From Echinometra lucunter (Eukaryota; Echinodermata; Echinoidea; Camarodonta; Echinometridae), in NCBI GenBank assembly GCA_029962745.1, contig CM057165.1, positions 26,902,988 to 26,966,987 of the forward strand: 64,000 nucleotides of DNA, in the 5' to 3' direction. Made by a program: the position numbers and the translations under genes. Below, piece by piece: positions 34,201 to 45,899 of this stretch. Every line of letters begins with the position of its first letter. Position 1 is the first letter of the stretch. The notes under the pieces were generated by a model. It did not search any database, was not told the origin of the DNA, and saw nothing but the letters and a program-made list of their open reading frames with translations.

Positions 34201-37200
34201 ATACCAAGTTCTGTTTGCTTTTTTTAGTGTTGTCTTGCTGTCAAAACACTTAAGGTGATTTTATTTATTTTTTTTTTTTAATCATAGTCCAAATTTTAGC
34301 TTCATGAGTAATGTAGCAACCATCCTCCTTTATACTTGTATCAATTTTTATGAAAAATTAAAATAGTGTGATTGTATATGCATAGCTAGCTGTTATCTTT
34401 GAAGAAAATGCTTAAATCTCTGGTATTGAAATCTGAATAATCCTTTAGTATATCTGAGATCGATTTGCTTTTGAGAATGTTTAAATTCTTTGCTTGTTTC
34501 CATTAGGTCACAATCTGCCGATCTTCAAGCAGCTGAGTATATCAGAGGATCAGTGCACTCTGAGCAGAGTACAGTTTGAACAGTGTCCTAAGATGCAATG
34601 TGGATCTATTGTCGATGAACTTATCCGTAGTCACCCATGTCAACTTACTGATAGATTTATCAGATTTCGCCCAATGTCATGTGTAAGTCAGGAGAAATGA
34701 TCCTACCTTGGCTTATTCAGTCTGATATACTTTACAAGTATGTAATATCATCGTCATTTTTATAAACAGACATGTGCATTTGAGAAAACGTTTTTACAAA
34801 CTGTCGAATCGTATTTGAATGGCCAGTGCTTCCTTATTCTGCATTATTGTACATAATATACAGTGCACCGTTTTAAAATTTAAGTTACAAGCTTCCTTCT
34901 GATGTATATCAATAAATTGAAATTATGGCAAGGTAGCAAATTCCGCTATGCAAGAACACCTGAATCTATTAATGCATTTTCATCCAATTCATGTTTCTGC
35001 GCATCCTGTGCAGATTCACCAGTTCGTAAAAATGACGATGATATGATGAACATCTCTTCGAATTTGCAAGGAATTTCATAATTGGAAGGGAGGTCATGAG
35101 AGCATAGGAACACATACATCCCACACGTCGGCTAAACTTTGGTGGAAGGGCTGTGTGATGACTCTTGAATATTAGAAATTGACAAGAATGTTTTTTTTTT
35201 TAAAAGTGAAAAATGCATTGAAATGCATCTGCTCTGCACATTGAATTTAATCCAGTGAAATAAGAGAGAATTATCCCAATTGGTGTTTACTTGTAGAGTG
35301 GCACACGGATGAGGTATAATTTACCCCAGTATCCAGTAAAATACATCCGAATATGTCTATTTTTATAGCTGGATAGTCTTGTTTAATGATTTTATAACAT
35401 TCCGGACATTTTTCCAAATTTATGTTACACTCATTTTGCTTAGTATGTTTTTCCAGTGAAATATAGAATACATGTAGTATTTTACATGTATGAGAATGAG
35501 ATGAAAAAGGTTGAAATTCTGTGGAGTACCGGAATGGTCTGATAGAATAGAGCTGTTTACCTCTGGAAGGGAAAAACAAACGTTAAAACTTATTGATGTA
35601 CATGTACATGTAGAATCTTTGCAGGAGTGTATGATCAACCAATTTACTTCTATTAATTATGACTCTTTTGAATACAGGCAGCAGTGAGTGAGATCAAGAG
35701 TGCTCTTGAGAGTAGGCTGAGCTGTTTAAATCACAATGCCTTACTTGTTATAGATGGTACCACCCCACCTCAGGCTCACCATAGCTCATCTTTATGGGAC
35801 TGGATGCATGTCTTCAGTGGTCTTAATCAGTAAGTTGATTCTTTCATCAAAGTCAGTTGGCAGGACCATTGTTTGATTTCAGAATAAATATTGTGTTAAG
35901 TGACTTAAAAGGAAAACTGTGTTCATTAATAGGGCCTTAGTAATCTGACTTTATAAGGAATACTGTGTTCATTTCTAGTGCTTAGTAATCATTGGTATTA
36001 CAACCATTGGATACGTATGGATTGGAATAAAGGCTTTGGGAAATTGAATGAAACCCCCAAATTATGAAAATGAGTGTATTAATGACTGGGTGAATTGAGG
36101 ATTGTGTGTATTGATTTGTAGCTAATAGGGTAGTTTCATGTATGCTGGCTGAGTGTGGCACTCCTGCCGAGGTCGATGCTCATCAAGGGGAGTGCAAATA
36201 TTGTGTGCTAATGCTGCACATTCCATCCTTCAGGCAATGCACATGTGACATTTTATTTACCGAGGTGACTGTGATTTTTCAGACTTGTTATCTAATCTGC
36301 ATGTAGAGAAAAAAATCCAAGATTTCATTCAACTTAACAGCTGAATGAGATTACATCCAAAGGGCATAGTTGGCAATTATATTTTCTGTCTTAGGAACTT
36401 ATTACTTCGATCAAATTTATCAAATAATTTTTTTTTTTTTTTTTTTTTTTGCTAATCATATGTGCCTTAATGGACCTTTATGCCCCAAACATACATTTTT
36501 CTAGTATCAAAGGTTATATTCAAATTAGGAATTAATTCTTTTGCAGGAGTCTTATATTGGAAAGTCGAAAGAAAGATATCTGTGGTCCCAAGGAAGATGG
36601 AATCACACTGGATCATATGGTGTTTGGTAAGATGTACATGCTATCTTTTACATTCTGTCTAGTTACACAATATGAATCCAGTTTGGTTGAAAAAGGTGGG
36701 ATCAAGAACTTTTAACCTGTTGCACTCCGGAGATCTATAGAAAATGTGTGTTATACTGAAATAAAATCATCCTTAACAGGTTAAAGTGGACTTTACCTTC
36801 AGATTTAGTGATTTTTGCGTAACTGTCAGTTAACAGCAGTTATTCATTATTTCCATAAGACAAAGTGCCTTCTGCTCCCATCTGCTGCTTTTATTTTACA
36901 TTTTACTCCACTCATCCTGATGTATTCCTCTCATTTCTACTTGACAGAAGAAGACCAGCTAGAAGTGATAACAAATCTACCCTGGATGAAACATCTCCTT
37001 CAAAGTAAAGCTTTTCAACTTGGATTTCCTCCTTCATTTGGTAAGAAGATAGACTGGCTGAACTTAACCTAGGACTTTGATCTCTTTTTGGGCTTGCTTA
37101 ACCCATTCGTGACTGAGGTCCACATTTTGTGGTTTGGCCTAATATCATACCAAATACATGAGCAGAAAGAGCAAAAAATTCTACACAAACTGTGCCCATT

Positions 37201-38081
37201 TGGTTGTGTCAATATTTGTTGTTTGATGCTGAAAATTTTTAAAAGGAAAATAAGCATTAAAATCCTTAAATTGGCAATGTGATAGGTTTAAAATCACCGT
37301 TTTCCCCTGCAAATTGGCAACTTTTTGACTTCCCATGATAATTTCTGTCAATTTATATTCATTTCAGATACATGAGGATTTATAAGGAAAATGTAGCAAT
37401 AAAATAAAAATGTTGGTGTTGCCAATTTGAAGAATAAAAACTGATCAAATTAGGCTTTAAATAATTCCTGTCACGAATGGGTTAAATGAAATAATTATTG
37501 AAATTCTGTTTAAATATATAATGAATAATTTTCGTTTCATCACTTAAGGAATTACTGCTGTTTCGACCACGAATGGCCTTTTACCGTAGATTAGGCTTTT
37601 TTTTCCTCTTCTCCCAATTATTGTTTGTGGCCAAAAAGGTTTGATGGGTTTTGAGGGTAAAGATGTTCATTCTCTTTAGCAGAAAGATACATTCCGAAAT
37701 AAACAGGATTTGGTACCAGCCTGTTTGAATCTAGTTCCATTTCAGACTTATAGATATTAACAGTACAGGTAATCTAAAGTGGTTAAGAGGGGCATGATAT
37801 ATTAAAAAGAATTCTGTACATGTAATTAAAATATCAATTGAGTACATATTAAGTTTAGATCATAATAAAAAACAAATTAATTTTCTTATGTTTTTCTTGA
37901 AATCATAGGCCAGAGCATTAATGAAGACATAGAGATGCTGAAAGAACATCTAGCTGAGCCTGTTGCCATGGTGATGCAAGGAAAGATGAAGATCTTCCCC
38001 AGTATATTCTGCATGTACATCCAAACTGCTGATCAAGATGGTACTGCTATGTATGGAGAGTTTACAGCTGATAGTTATTGA
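28294..38081 (+). CDS. FBXO38: F-box only protein 38 (SCF ubiquitin ligase receptor)
   Basis: Nine coding exons give 1087 residues: 28294-29196, 30960-31194, 31969-32142, 32801-34078, 34507-34682, 35678-35829, 36547-36626, 36948-37040, 37909-38081. All are GT-AG with consistent phase; human FBXO38 has 1188. Residues 43-82 form the F-box ([15 protein letters not shown]). Residues 90-500 are leucine-rich-repeat-like and contain the highly conserved [34 protein letters not shown] and [21 protein letters not shown] blocks. The 1278-bp exon then encodes a low-complexity Ser/Glu-rich region with an acidic run (near residue 762) before a TSTSDPV-E motif. The C-terminal part is conserved and ends ADSY, like the human DDY end. 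F-box proteins bind SKP1 and select substrates for CUL1 ligases; mammalian FBXO38 acts on PD-1 and was first described as a KLF7 co-activator (family knowledge). Confidence 0.93.
29264..30010. repeat. Intronic tandem array beginning TCTCGCC
   Basis: It starts with TTTTTGTCTCGCCTGCGTAG and a GGCGGTGGCGGC stretch. About four imperfect units of 150-185 bp follow (near 29357, 29541, 29693, 29869), each with TTCATGAAACT, AAGGCTTATCAAGTATC and GGTCAAAGGTCATTTGAGGTCA-like segments. The first unit contains a DR1-type motif (AGGTCAAAGGTCA, 29450-29462). A perfect 24-bp palindrome lies at 29829-29852. It occupies FBXO38 intron 1 and resembles the array in the GTF2H4 intron. Confidence 0.7.
32170..32455. 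repeat. Poly(G) tract and CT-rich DNA in FBXO38 intron
   Basis: A run of more than 20 G lies at about 32263-32286. It is followed by GC-rich CCCCCACCGCCCCCTGGC and a CT-rich segment to 32440. Proline- or glycine-rich open frames over it are spurious. It resembles one end of the homopolymer-bearing hAT-like elements elsewhere in the window. Confidence 0.7.
37098..37485. mobile_element. piggyBac-type MITE with TTAA duplication
   Basis: The element starts TTAACCCATTCGTGAC (37098-37113) and ends GTCACGAATGGGTTAA (37470-37485). That is a 12-bp perfect inverted terminus beginning CCC, bounded on both sides by TTAA, the target duplication of piggyBac-family transposons. It is non-coding and sits in the last FBXO38 intron. 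A truncated inverted copy is at 27342-27560. Confidence 0.8.
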
Positions 38082-38540
38082 TCTCTCAATTGTTTTATAC
38101 TCCAAGTAGTTTCTTGAGTGTAGGATTCAGACTGGCACCTTTTCAGGGCTGAGGAAGCTGCAGCAATGTAAAACTCCTACAATGTCAGCGTACAACACAC
38201 ACTGCCTGCACACATGTTAACCCTTTTGCATTACATGGTGATTCTACCTTCCATAGCATGCTTCCAAAATTTTGAAAACTTATCCCCTTACAAAAGGAAT
38301 CTAAATTATGCTGAATATGGCACGAAGTGTAAAATTAAAAAGAGTTATATGGGCAGGAATAAGGAAATTTTAATTTTACATTAGTTGGTTGTTTACCCTC
38401 ACTTTTTCTGTGGCCTCAAGGCAATATTCTACTAATATTCCCTTGCATTACACATTCAGATCTTTATGACTGCAAATAATCTCTGAATTATAGGGGGAAA
38501 AAATGTTTTACCAGTGGGAGTGATCAGAAATCCTTAGGGA
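38082..38540. other. FBXO38 3' flank
   Basis: AT-rich sequence following the FBXO38 stop, probably its 3' UTR. I see no clear canonical polyadenylation signal close to the stop and no gene. Confidence 0.4.
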
Positions 38541-38775
38541 TTTTCAACATTAAGTTTCAGGCCACAATTCTTAAAGAATTTCCCTGCTGTCTCCAGGTTG
38601 GATTTCATCCCACTATATGTGCGCGACACCAGGGCAGTGTCTTCCACGTATGCCAAAGAGATGAGGAGTGTCCATCTATGGTGATGTCCTTTCTATCCTG
38701 TTCAGTCGTGGTAATAATGGGATTCATAGCTAAATTAAAAAGGGGGGTAGGGGTCTCCCTGCTTCATGTAAGGTA
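38541..38775 (-). pseudogene. Decayed non-LTR retrotransposon reverse transcriptase fragment
   Basis: Read on the minus strand, the fragment begins with the RT motif KQGDP and then, after a frameshift, FNLAMNP. A further shift gives LAYVEDTALVS, M..NLE.AG.FF..CGLKLN, i.e. the palm domain with its catalytic box and the following helix. The catalytic YADD is changed to YVED and there are at least two frameshifts and a stop, so it is dead. The GDP-FNLAMNPI and GLKLNV pattern suggests an R2/NeSL-like or related clade (inference). Only about 75 codons remain. Confidence 0.7.
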
Positions 38776-39820
38776 CATGCAGTTATTTTCATGCAAATGC
38801 AAGATATACATGTATGTGTGTGTGTAAATGTTATTATGGGGCAATCAAATTTCTAAAAAGTCTGATGAGAGTATTAGTCTTGGCTGTGGTCATAAGAAGA
38901 TGAACAAAACAAGAGCAAAAATAATCAGATTGTTATTACAGTAGGAAAGAGCCAACACTTCAAACCTGCTAATTTGTAATGATATCTATTTTTATTGAAG
39001 CAAAAAACAGATATTCTTGACCTGCAGTTGTTGATCAATGCTTGTTTACTTTTAGCAGTACAGTTTTTTGAAGCTTTTCCTCAAACTGGCAACAATTATT
39101 TCTATTTTCCACTTGTACATATATTTAAAAATAAACATGTATATAACATAAACCAGTGTGAATGAAGATTATAAAATTGAACAGAAAATTTACCAAATTG
39201 AAGAGGAAAACGGTATTTTTTGAGTGTATGATTGCCAATTTTGAGAGACAAGTGATAAGCTACAATCAAATTGCTCTTTTTGATAAATGATGCAGTGTAC
39301 ATGTACCATATTGAAAATGGAACCAAAACTGTTTCTGACTTAAGCTCATTCTGTTCATGTATCCTGTGTTCCTCCCAGCATTCTAGATTTAAAATGCAGT
39401 GTCACTAGAAGGAGGTCTACACTACTATTCATACTGATTTGGAATAAGACAAAGATGTTTTTCTTTAATGATTGTAAGGCAGATTTACATATCAATGTCT
39501 TCAAAGTTATTATCACACAAAGTAGTTTTTAAATAGAGATTTGGTTGAAGATGACTAAAGACCCCCCCCCCCCCCCAAAAAAAAAAAAAAAAAAAACCCA
39601 AAACAGAAGACAACAAAAAACAAAAATCAAGAGGATACAAAATTTAGAAAGAATACTTATTTTCAGGTCAGGTATACAAAACTTAATTAAATCTATATTT
39701 GGTGCATGTATCATGAAACTAAATTTGTTAGTTTCTCTTTATTGGTCAACATTAGAAAGTGTGTCAGTGTGCTCCTTTTCATCTGTTCCTTTCTCAGTTC
39801 TTTACTCTATGATTTTAGTT
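38776..39820. other. Intergenic, no gene seen
   Basis: AT-rich DNA. A poly(C) to poly(A) junction (about 16 C then 18 A) lies at 39563-39597 and could mark a retrotransposed or slippage-prone site. Nothing coding is recognised. Confidence 0.5.
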
Positions 39821-39829
39821 TAACACTTT

Positions 39830-40220
39830 GTCACTCTGTACAACCATTACACGAGCCAAGTTTGAAGTTGATCCGTCAAACAGTTATTGAGTTATTGTGA
39901 GAACGACCCATTTCTATATACATGACCTCTATGACCTTTGACCTTGAGACCCCAAAATCTAATCAGATCATTGTCCCTCCCATATGCATACAAGAGCCAA
40001 GTTTGAAGTTGATCCGTCAAACGTTTCTTAAGTTATCGCGAGAACGAAAATCTAATCAGATCATTGTTCCTCCCATATGCATACACGAGCCAAGTTTGAA
40101 GTTGATCCGTCAAACATTTCTTAAGTTATCGCGAGAACGAAAAGGGAACGGAGGGACGGACGGACGGACAACCCGAAAACATAATGCCTCTGGCACCCAC
40201 CTACGGTGGGCGGAGGCATA
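39830..40220. repeat. Dispersed repeat with ACGAGCCAAGTTTGAAGTTGAT units
   Basis: Three tandem units near 39851, 39989 and 40085 share AGCCAAGTTTGAAGTTGATC and end in TTATCGCGAGAACGA or similar. They are followed by GGGACGGACGGACGGAC and a CATAATGCCTC-GGC terminus with a small CCCACCTACGGTGGG hairpin (near 40196-40211). The open frame across it is repeat-derived. It is related to the repeat around 23640-23860. Confidence 0.7.
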
Positions 40221-42420
40221 AAAACACCTACTTTCATAGGTCATTTCACAAGTTAGTGGAGAGTAAAATGTATGCTAGAGGATGAACAGTGAGAACAGAT
40301 ATTGAGAAATATCTGTGAATTACATGTACCATGATCTCTTATGTACGTCTTATGCATTGTACAACTCTTCATTAGTACACTAGATAAGTTCTGCCTGTGC
40401 AGTGTTGCAATACTCTTTATCATATTGCAGTTTCCTTTAGATAGATACAGGCTACTATCCAGCTATGGCAGTGTTGGAAGAGAAATCATTGCTCTGGGCA
40501 TAATAAACATAAATCCAAGCTTCCTAAAATTTGGACAGAGTGATTGCTTTTGCAGTATGCTATATCCTTTGCATGTAATTAAATTGGTAGAGAAAGATCT
40601 ACATGATTCTCTTGTGACAGCCACTTTTGTTATTGTAACCATTTTTTTTTTCAGTGCTGAACACAAGGAAAACTCGACAGAACAAGGTCAGCTGTAACAA
40701 GGATATTGTCATGGTCCCAAATGTACTTGCATGTCATGGTGGCACGAACCTGTTATAGCAAGGTCAACTGTAACAAGATGTTGGATATAATGAGCTAAAT
40801 ATTAAGCTAAAGTCCTCAGTTTTCCGCGATATGGAAAATGGAAAAAAAAATATTTAAAAAATGAAAATCATGAAAAACAAAGCAAAATCCAATAAAACAA
40901 AACAGTGCATCAACGGAAAATCTGGATCAAACCTGTTCGCAGTGTTTACCAGGTGTTCGCCAAGCTTTATCTGCATACTGCAGTGTTTGTATATTAGGGT
41001 AACTTACGTTTTTCTAAGATTTTTACTGTTTACAATTGCTTTGTCATATATTTTGTGCATGTCACCGTAGAACACGGGATTTGAAGTTTAGATCACCGAA
41101 GAACACAGAATTTGTATTTCAGAAAACAGTAAACTGGAGACTATATTAAGCCCCTGAACAAAGAAAAACATTGGGTATCATTCCCAGTATAACAAGCAAG
41201 TAAATTTTACTGCACCTCAGTGGACAATAAACTTTCAGCTAGAAGATAAAAGTCATGCCACACACAAATTACAAGCACAGGAAAGAGATACCGGGCCACT
41301 TGGGCAGGCAATGCATGGAGGGTGCATCTTTTTATTTGCATCACCAGTAATGCCAACTAGTCCTCTTTTTTGCAGATTTTGTACTGTTTATTTAGAGAAA
41401 ATACTGCAGTTTTCATGCAAAAGATTTGTTTTCCTGAACTTTGATTACTGTACAGTTCTATGGCTGTAAAGTTGAATATACTTTTTTCAACTCGTGATAC
41501 TGTAAATGCTGTTATTTTTGCGTGATTAGATTTTCACGCTGAGTGGCCCAAGGACATATTCATGGGTTCTTAAATTCACACAGCACAGTTACTCACTTGC
41601 ATAAGTGCAAGATTTGATTTGATATTTCAATGCATGTAAAATTGTGCTAATATTTTCGCAAGCTCTAGAATTTATGCTTGCCAAAATTAATGTACTGCCA
41701 ATATTTCTGTATTTTACTTCTTTTTAGACATAAAATCAAGTGCAAAACTTGATAAAAGGTTGCCACCGCTGCTATAGCTCAATTCAAAGCCCTGCCCAAC
41801 TTTTTTTTATTTTGCATACCTTGGCGTAACCAGCTTTGGCTAGTGAAACAAATGCAACATAAATTTTCAGGAGTGTGTGATGTTCTGAGATGAACAGTGC
41901 GCTATTTGACAGATTTTCTGTATCAATATTCTTAAGCTCACATATGTGATGGACTTACTCACCGTAACTGTAGCATCTGAAATTAATACCTATATTGCAT
42001 TTTTTGGACCTCATCCAAAATTTTATTATGGAATTCAGGGGATTGAATTATTATTAATGCCTTCACAGCTGTAAAATGAGTGTATCAATAGCTGCACTAA
42101 TGTTTCGTACATTTTTTAGTGGACCTGTAATCCCATATGTGCATTTTTCAAATATGTTCTGATATAAGGAGGTAGCGGCTATAGTGAGGAAAATCGTTTG
42201 GTCCCGATGACCTTGTTATTGAGTTTCCCCTGTATTTTTATAGCACCAATACTGCAAAACAAACTGTCTATGAAGTAAATGTACTCATGATTTTAATTTC
42301 TTCATGGTTATAAATGCTGCACATTGTACTTCTGTACAATGAAATTATGACATCAACACAAGTGATTAAATTTCCTTAGCACCATTAATATACTAACCCC
42401 AACCCTAAAAAAAAAAAAAA
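40221..42420. other. Intergenic; degraded MITE copies
   Basis: No gene is recognised. Segments near 40667-40800 and 42175-42236 contain fragments such as CCTGTTATAGCAAGGTCA and GACCTTGTTATTGAGTTTCCCCTGTA. These look like diverged pieces of the CAGTGGAAACTC MITE family. The rest is featureless AT-rich DNA. Confidence 0.45.
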
Positions 42421-42429
42421 GGAGAAAAT

Positions 42430-42765
<336 letters not shown>

Positions 42766-43860
42766 TCACATTGCATTGCTATGATGGACACTTAAAATAA
42801 AATGAATCATTTCCTGATGAAGCCGTATGAGTGAAAATTTGAACTTCACGATCTCTTACGGATTTTTCTTTATTTTTTTCTTGTTTATATATACTACATG
42901 TATATGACTACTAAACATTTAATTAGTACAGGTACATAATGACTGCACATTAACAAAATAAATACACTAGTCGTGCAAGGTTACTTTTTCACTATCATTA
43001 CATTCTGTATATGACACTAAGGCAATTATCAGAAGATATTGCATAATCATTGTACAAAAAATACATATATTGCATGGTTTATGCATTTCTAAAGTGAATA
43101 AAAGCATATCTGTTCTGAAAAATCTTCAGAGGAAAAAATGTCATTTGTTGCATGTTGCAGGTAGTAAATCCTGCTCACTTGTTTCCTTAACATAACATGT
43201 AGCACACAATATTCCAACACACACTATACTACTTACCATACCTTATTGGTATTATATTACGTATAGTCATAATTAATTTTTCCCAGAAGTTCATAATCAG
43301 AGTTGTCTTGCTCTTTTTATTGCTTTCAAAGAGTTGTCAATCTATCAAAGTACATGTATCTACAAACTTTTTGAAATTAAAGAACCCCAAAACAACAACA
43401 AAATGCAAAGAAAAAAGGGCTTTCTCTTAATCTTGGGCATAAGTTCTCCTCTTCTCATATTCAGCTTAGTATATCAGTCTTGATCCTATAATGAACTTTC
43501 ATACAGATACAACAATGATAAGGCATTCCAAAAAAATTCATAAATTTTCACTTCATCCTCAAATTAAGTGTGAATACATGTAGCTTTCAAGGATGTTTTA
43601 CCCACCAAAAGAGAAAAAAAAGGGGGGGGGGGGGGAATTTGAATCTTTCACTGTTGTTTCATCAAAAGCAAGTTTCCTTATCCATAAATGCTTCTCATAC
43701 TTTTTTTTTTTGCAAATGTAAATGGATGATACTAAATTTTCAACTCCCTACATGGATATAATCGTACTTTATTGAAGTAGATATTCACTGATTTTAAAAA
43801 CTGACTTGATTTTATTACTGCATAGATGCAGCGTATATTAAACAAGGTTAGGAAAATTCA
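42766..43860. other. Intergenic, no gene seen
   Basis: AT-rich DNA with a poly(G) run near 43622-43634. No exon, transposon end or RNA gene could be supported. Confidence 0.5.
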
Positions 43861-43864
43861 ACAC

Positions 43865-44125
43865 TTAGAAACATTCAAAGTAATGATTATTATCAATTAT
43901 AAAACGGTAAACCACAGCCCCGGCATTGCATCTGAACAGCTCTCTGAATGCTGCCAAGATGTGTGATGTAACGGGTTGAACATAATTTGCACAAGTAGAC
44001 GATGTTCCATAACCAGTCAGTCTGCAGGTCCGCAAAAAGTGGCTTCTTTCATCCAACTCGTATGCATGACCAGGGCAGGCGTTGCATACTTCATGAGTCA
44101 GAACCTGACAGAACACCACTTTCAA
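43865..44125 (-). other. Cysteine-containing open segment of unknown nature
   Basis: A minus-strand open stretch encodes a peptide with normal amino-acid composition and several cysteines (VCNACPGHAYELDE, FLRTCRLTGYG, STCANYVQP) and ends at a stop near 43865. A TTCTGTCAG before it could be a splice acceptor (near 44110). I do not recognise the family and no partner exons are evident. It may be a single exon of an unrecognised gene or a transposon remnant. Confidence 0.2.
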
Positions 44126-44305
44126 TTTGGCCCTTACTGCTCTAAAACTTTATCAAGTTTGATGTCTTGGGTATCCATGTAAAGGTGAAGAATCAATCTT
44201 TTATGTCATGTGTTTGAAATTAATGAAAAAAATTGGAACAGGTGAAATTTTGGACCTTAAAAACGATAAAAGAATGAAATTTTCACTTGCCAAAAGTTAT
44301 TTTGT

Positions 44306-44755
44306 AGGCCTTTTTATATTTGAGCCCAATAATTTTTACATCAAATAGATCTACATGTATACTTCATGAAAAACAATTTTAACACAGGATGCATTTTAAT
44401 TGGGTCAAGAGCACACTTTACACAGACCAAGTGCATTTATCAGCCCAAAACCATAAATACTGCTCTGTGATTGGTCCAGACAGACCACCAACTCATCCTG
44501 AAATCCTAACAGTCACTTGCTGAGTCACTGAAAGTCACACTCCCCATGTAGTAATCTGTTCAAAACAACCACTTGCATGTTTCTGGCCTTATTCAGCCAA
44601 TCAGGACACTGGATTGTCCTGATCTTTGTTGGGAAAAGTTTGCTCTTGACCCAATTAAAAGGTGCCCCACATTAAGAATGGCATTTTGAGAATATACAGA
44701 CTTTCACTTTTATTTTGATGTAAATATTATTTGGGCTCAAAATAAGAAGCCTTGC
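44306..44755. mobile_element. Foldback element with inner and outer inverted repeats
   Basis: Outer arms 44306-44345 and 44716-44755 are imperfect inverted repeats (GAGCCCAA-ATAAT core). Inner arms TTTTAATTGGGTCAAGAGCA (44394-44413) and its exact complement (44641-44660) enclose about 230 bp. The two pairs of arms suggest a MITE inside an older foldback, or a compound foldback. Non-coding. Confidence 0.65.
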
Positions 44756-44759
44756 ACAA

Positions 44760-45899
44760 TGAGCAAGACAAGTGAGAGGAAGAGAAATGTGTTTGGAAGT
44801 ATCTTTTTTACCCTAATTTACACATATTTCGGAATCCTGCTTATTTGCTCATTAGCCTACAGACCTGCAGACTGACTGCAACATCTCACACATTTTCAGT
44901 GCCTGTTTGGTTATCTTCTCTTCAATTATTTCTCTTACTTCACCAGTGTTGGTCTAAATGTTTAACCTGTTAACTTGCTCTAAATCCCATGCATGGTATT
45001 ATTTTGATGAAAAATGCATCATTACAAAACTAAAGGAATTAGTCACTTGACATGGATGAGGTTTATGGTTCACCATGTAGTAAGTCCTGAAAAGGAATGT
45101 TAAGTTAGAGAAAAAGTGGAGAAAGTTGAGGGGGAGGAGAAATGGAGAGGTGAGATAGAGAGTAAGAGATAGTAGAGAGTATCTTTCTTGTGAATAAGAA
45201 TTTTCCTCCAAGTAAACAGTCCTTTTCAGGACTTACCACATGGTGCACCATAAACCTCATCCAAAGTGTAACTACCACCATGCAAACCTCCAGCTTCAAA
45301 GATCATCGAATTAGTCACATGTAAATAAAATAATACACCACTGTATTTCAGCTGCAAACACCGCGGTATGTTCGGCGTTTCAAGAGGGAATACTGTCCAT
45401 TGATATCATTTGGTGGGCCTTTCAATTTGGAAGTGCGGTTTCTTTGATTGATTATTAACCCTTATCCTGTATATTCACAAACAAAAGATTTTAGTTATCA
45501 GAATTGGTTGCACTTCCCCTTTACAATAGTCTAAAATATTGTCACATTTAAATACACTAAATTCTTTATAATTTGAAAAATGATTATGTTCATTTGTTAT
45601 GGGACATCGTCTGTTTGAGCTGGATTGATGCATCATGAGATGTCATTAAAACATTGTTATTTTTCTGGCAAATCACTCGTATATCCGAGATGCTGGGAGG
45701 TGGTTCTATTTGTATTATTCTTTAATCACCTGATATGTAGCTGTTCTTTAATCACCTGATATGTAGCTGAAATAAAACTTAAACGATTAGCTTCCCAGTT
45801 TATAGTGATACATTATTTGCCATGTTTGTGATTTTCTTTGAATGGGCACTTTAACATTTAACATCAGCTTATCAAGATACCCAATCATTTTTGCTGTAT
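44760..45899. repeat. TRIM45 3' flank with inverted repeat and 26-bp duplication
   Basis: 45046-45096 and 45219-45267 form an inverted repeat (ATGGATGAGGTTTATGGT, ACCATGT-GTAAGTCCTGAAAAGG). The loop is a GA-rich tract of about 120 bp. At 45718-45769 a 26-bp unit starting TTCTTTAATCACC is repeated twice perfectly. Each copy contains, on the minus strand, ATTAAA, a variant polyadenylation signal that could serve TRIM45. No gene is seen. Confidence 0.6.
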
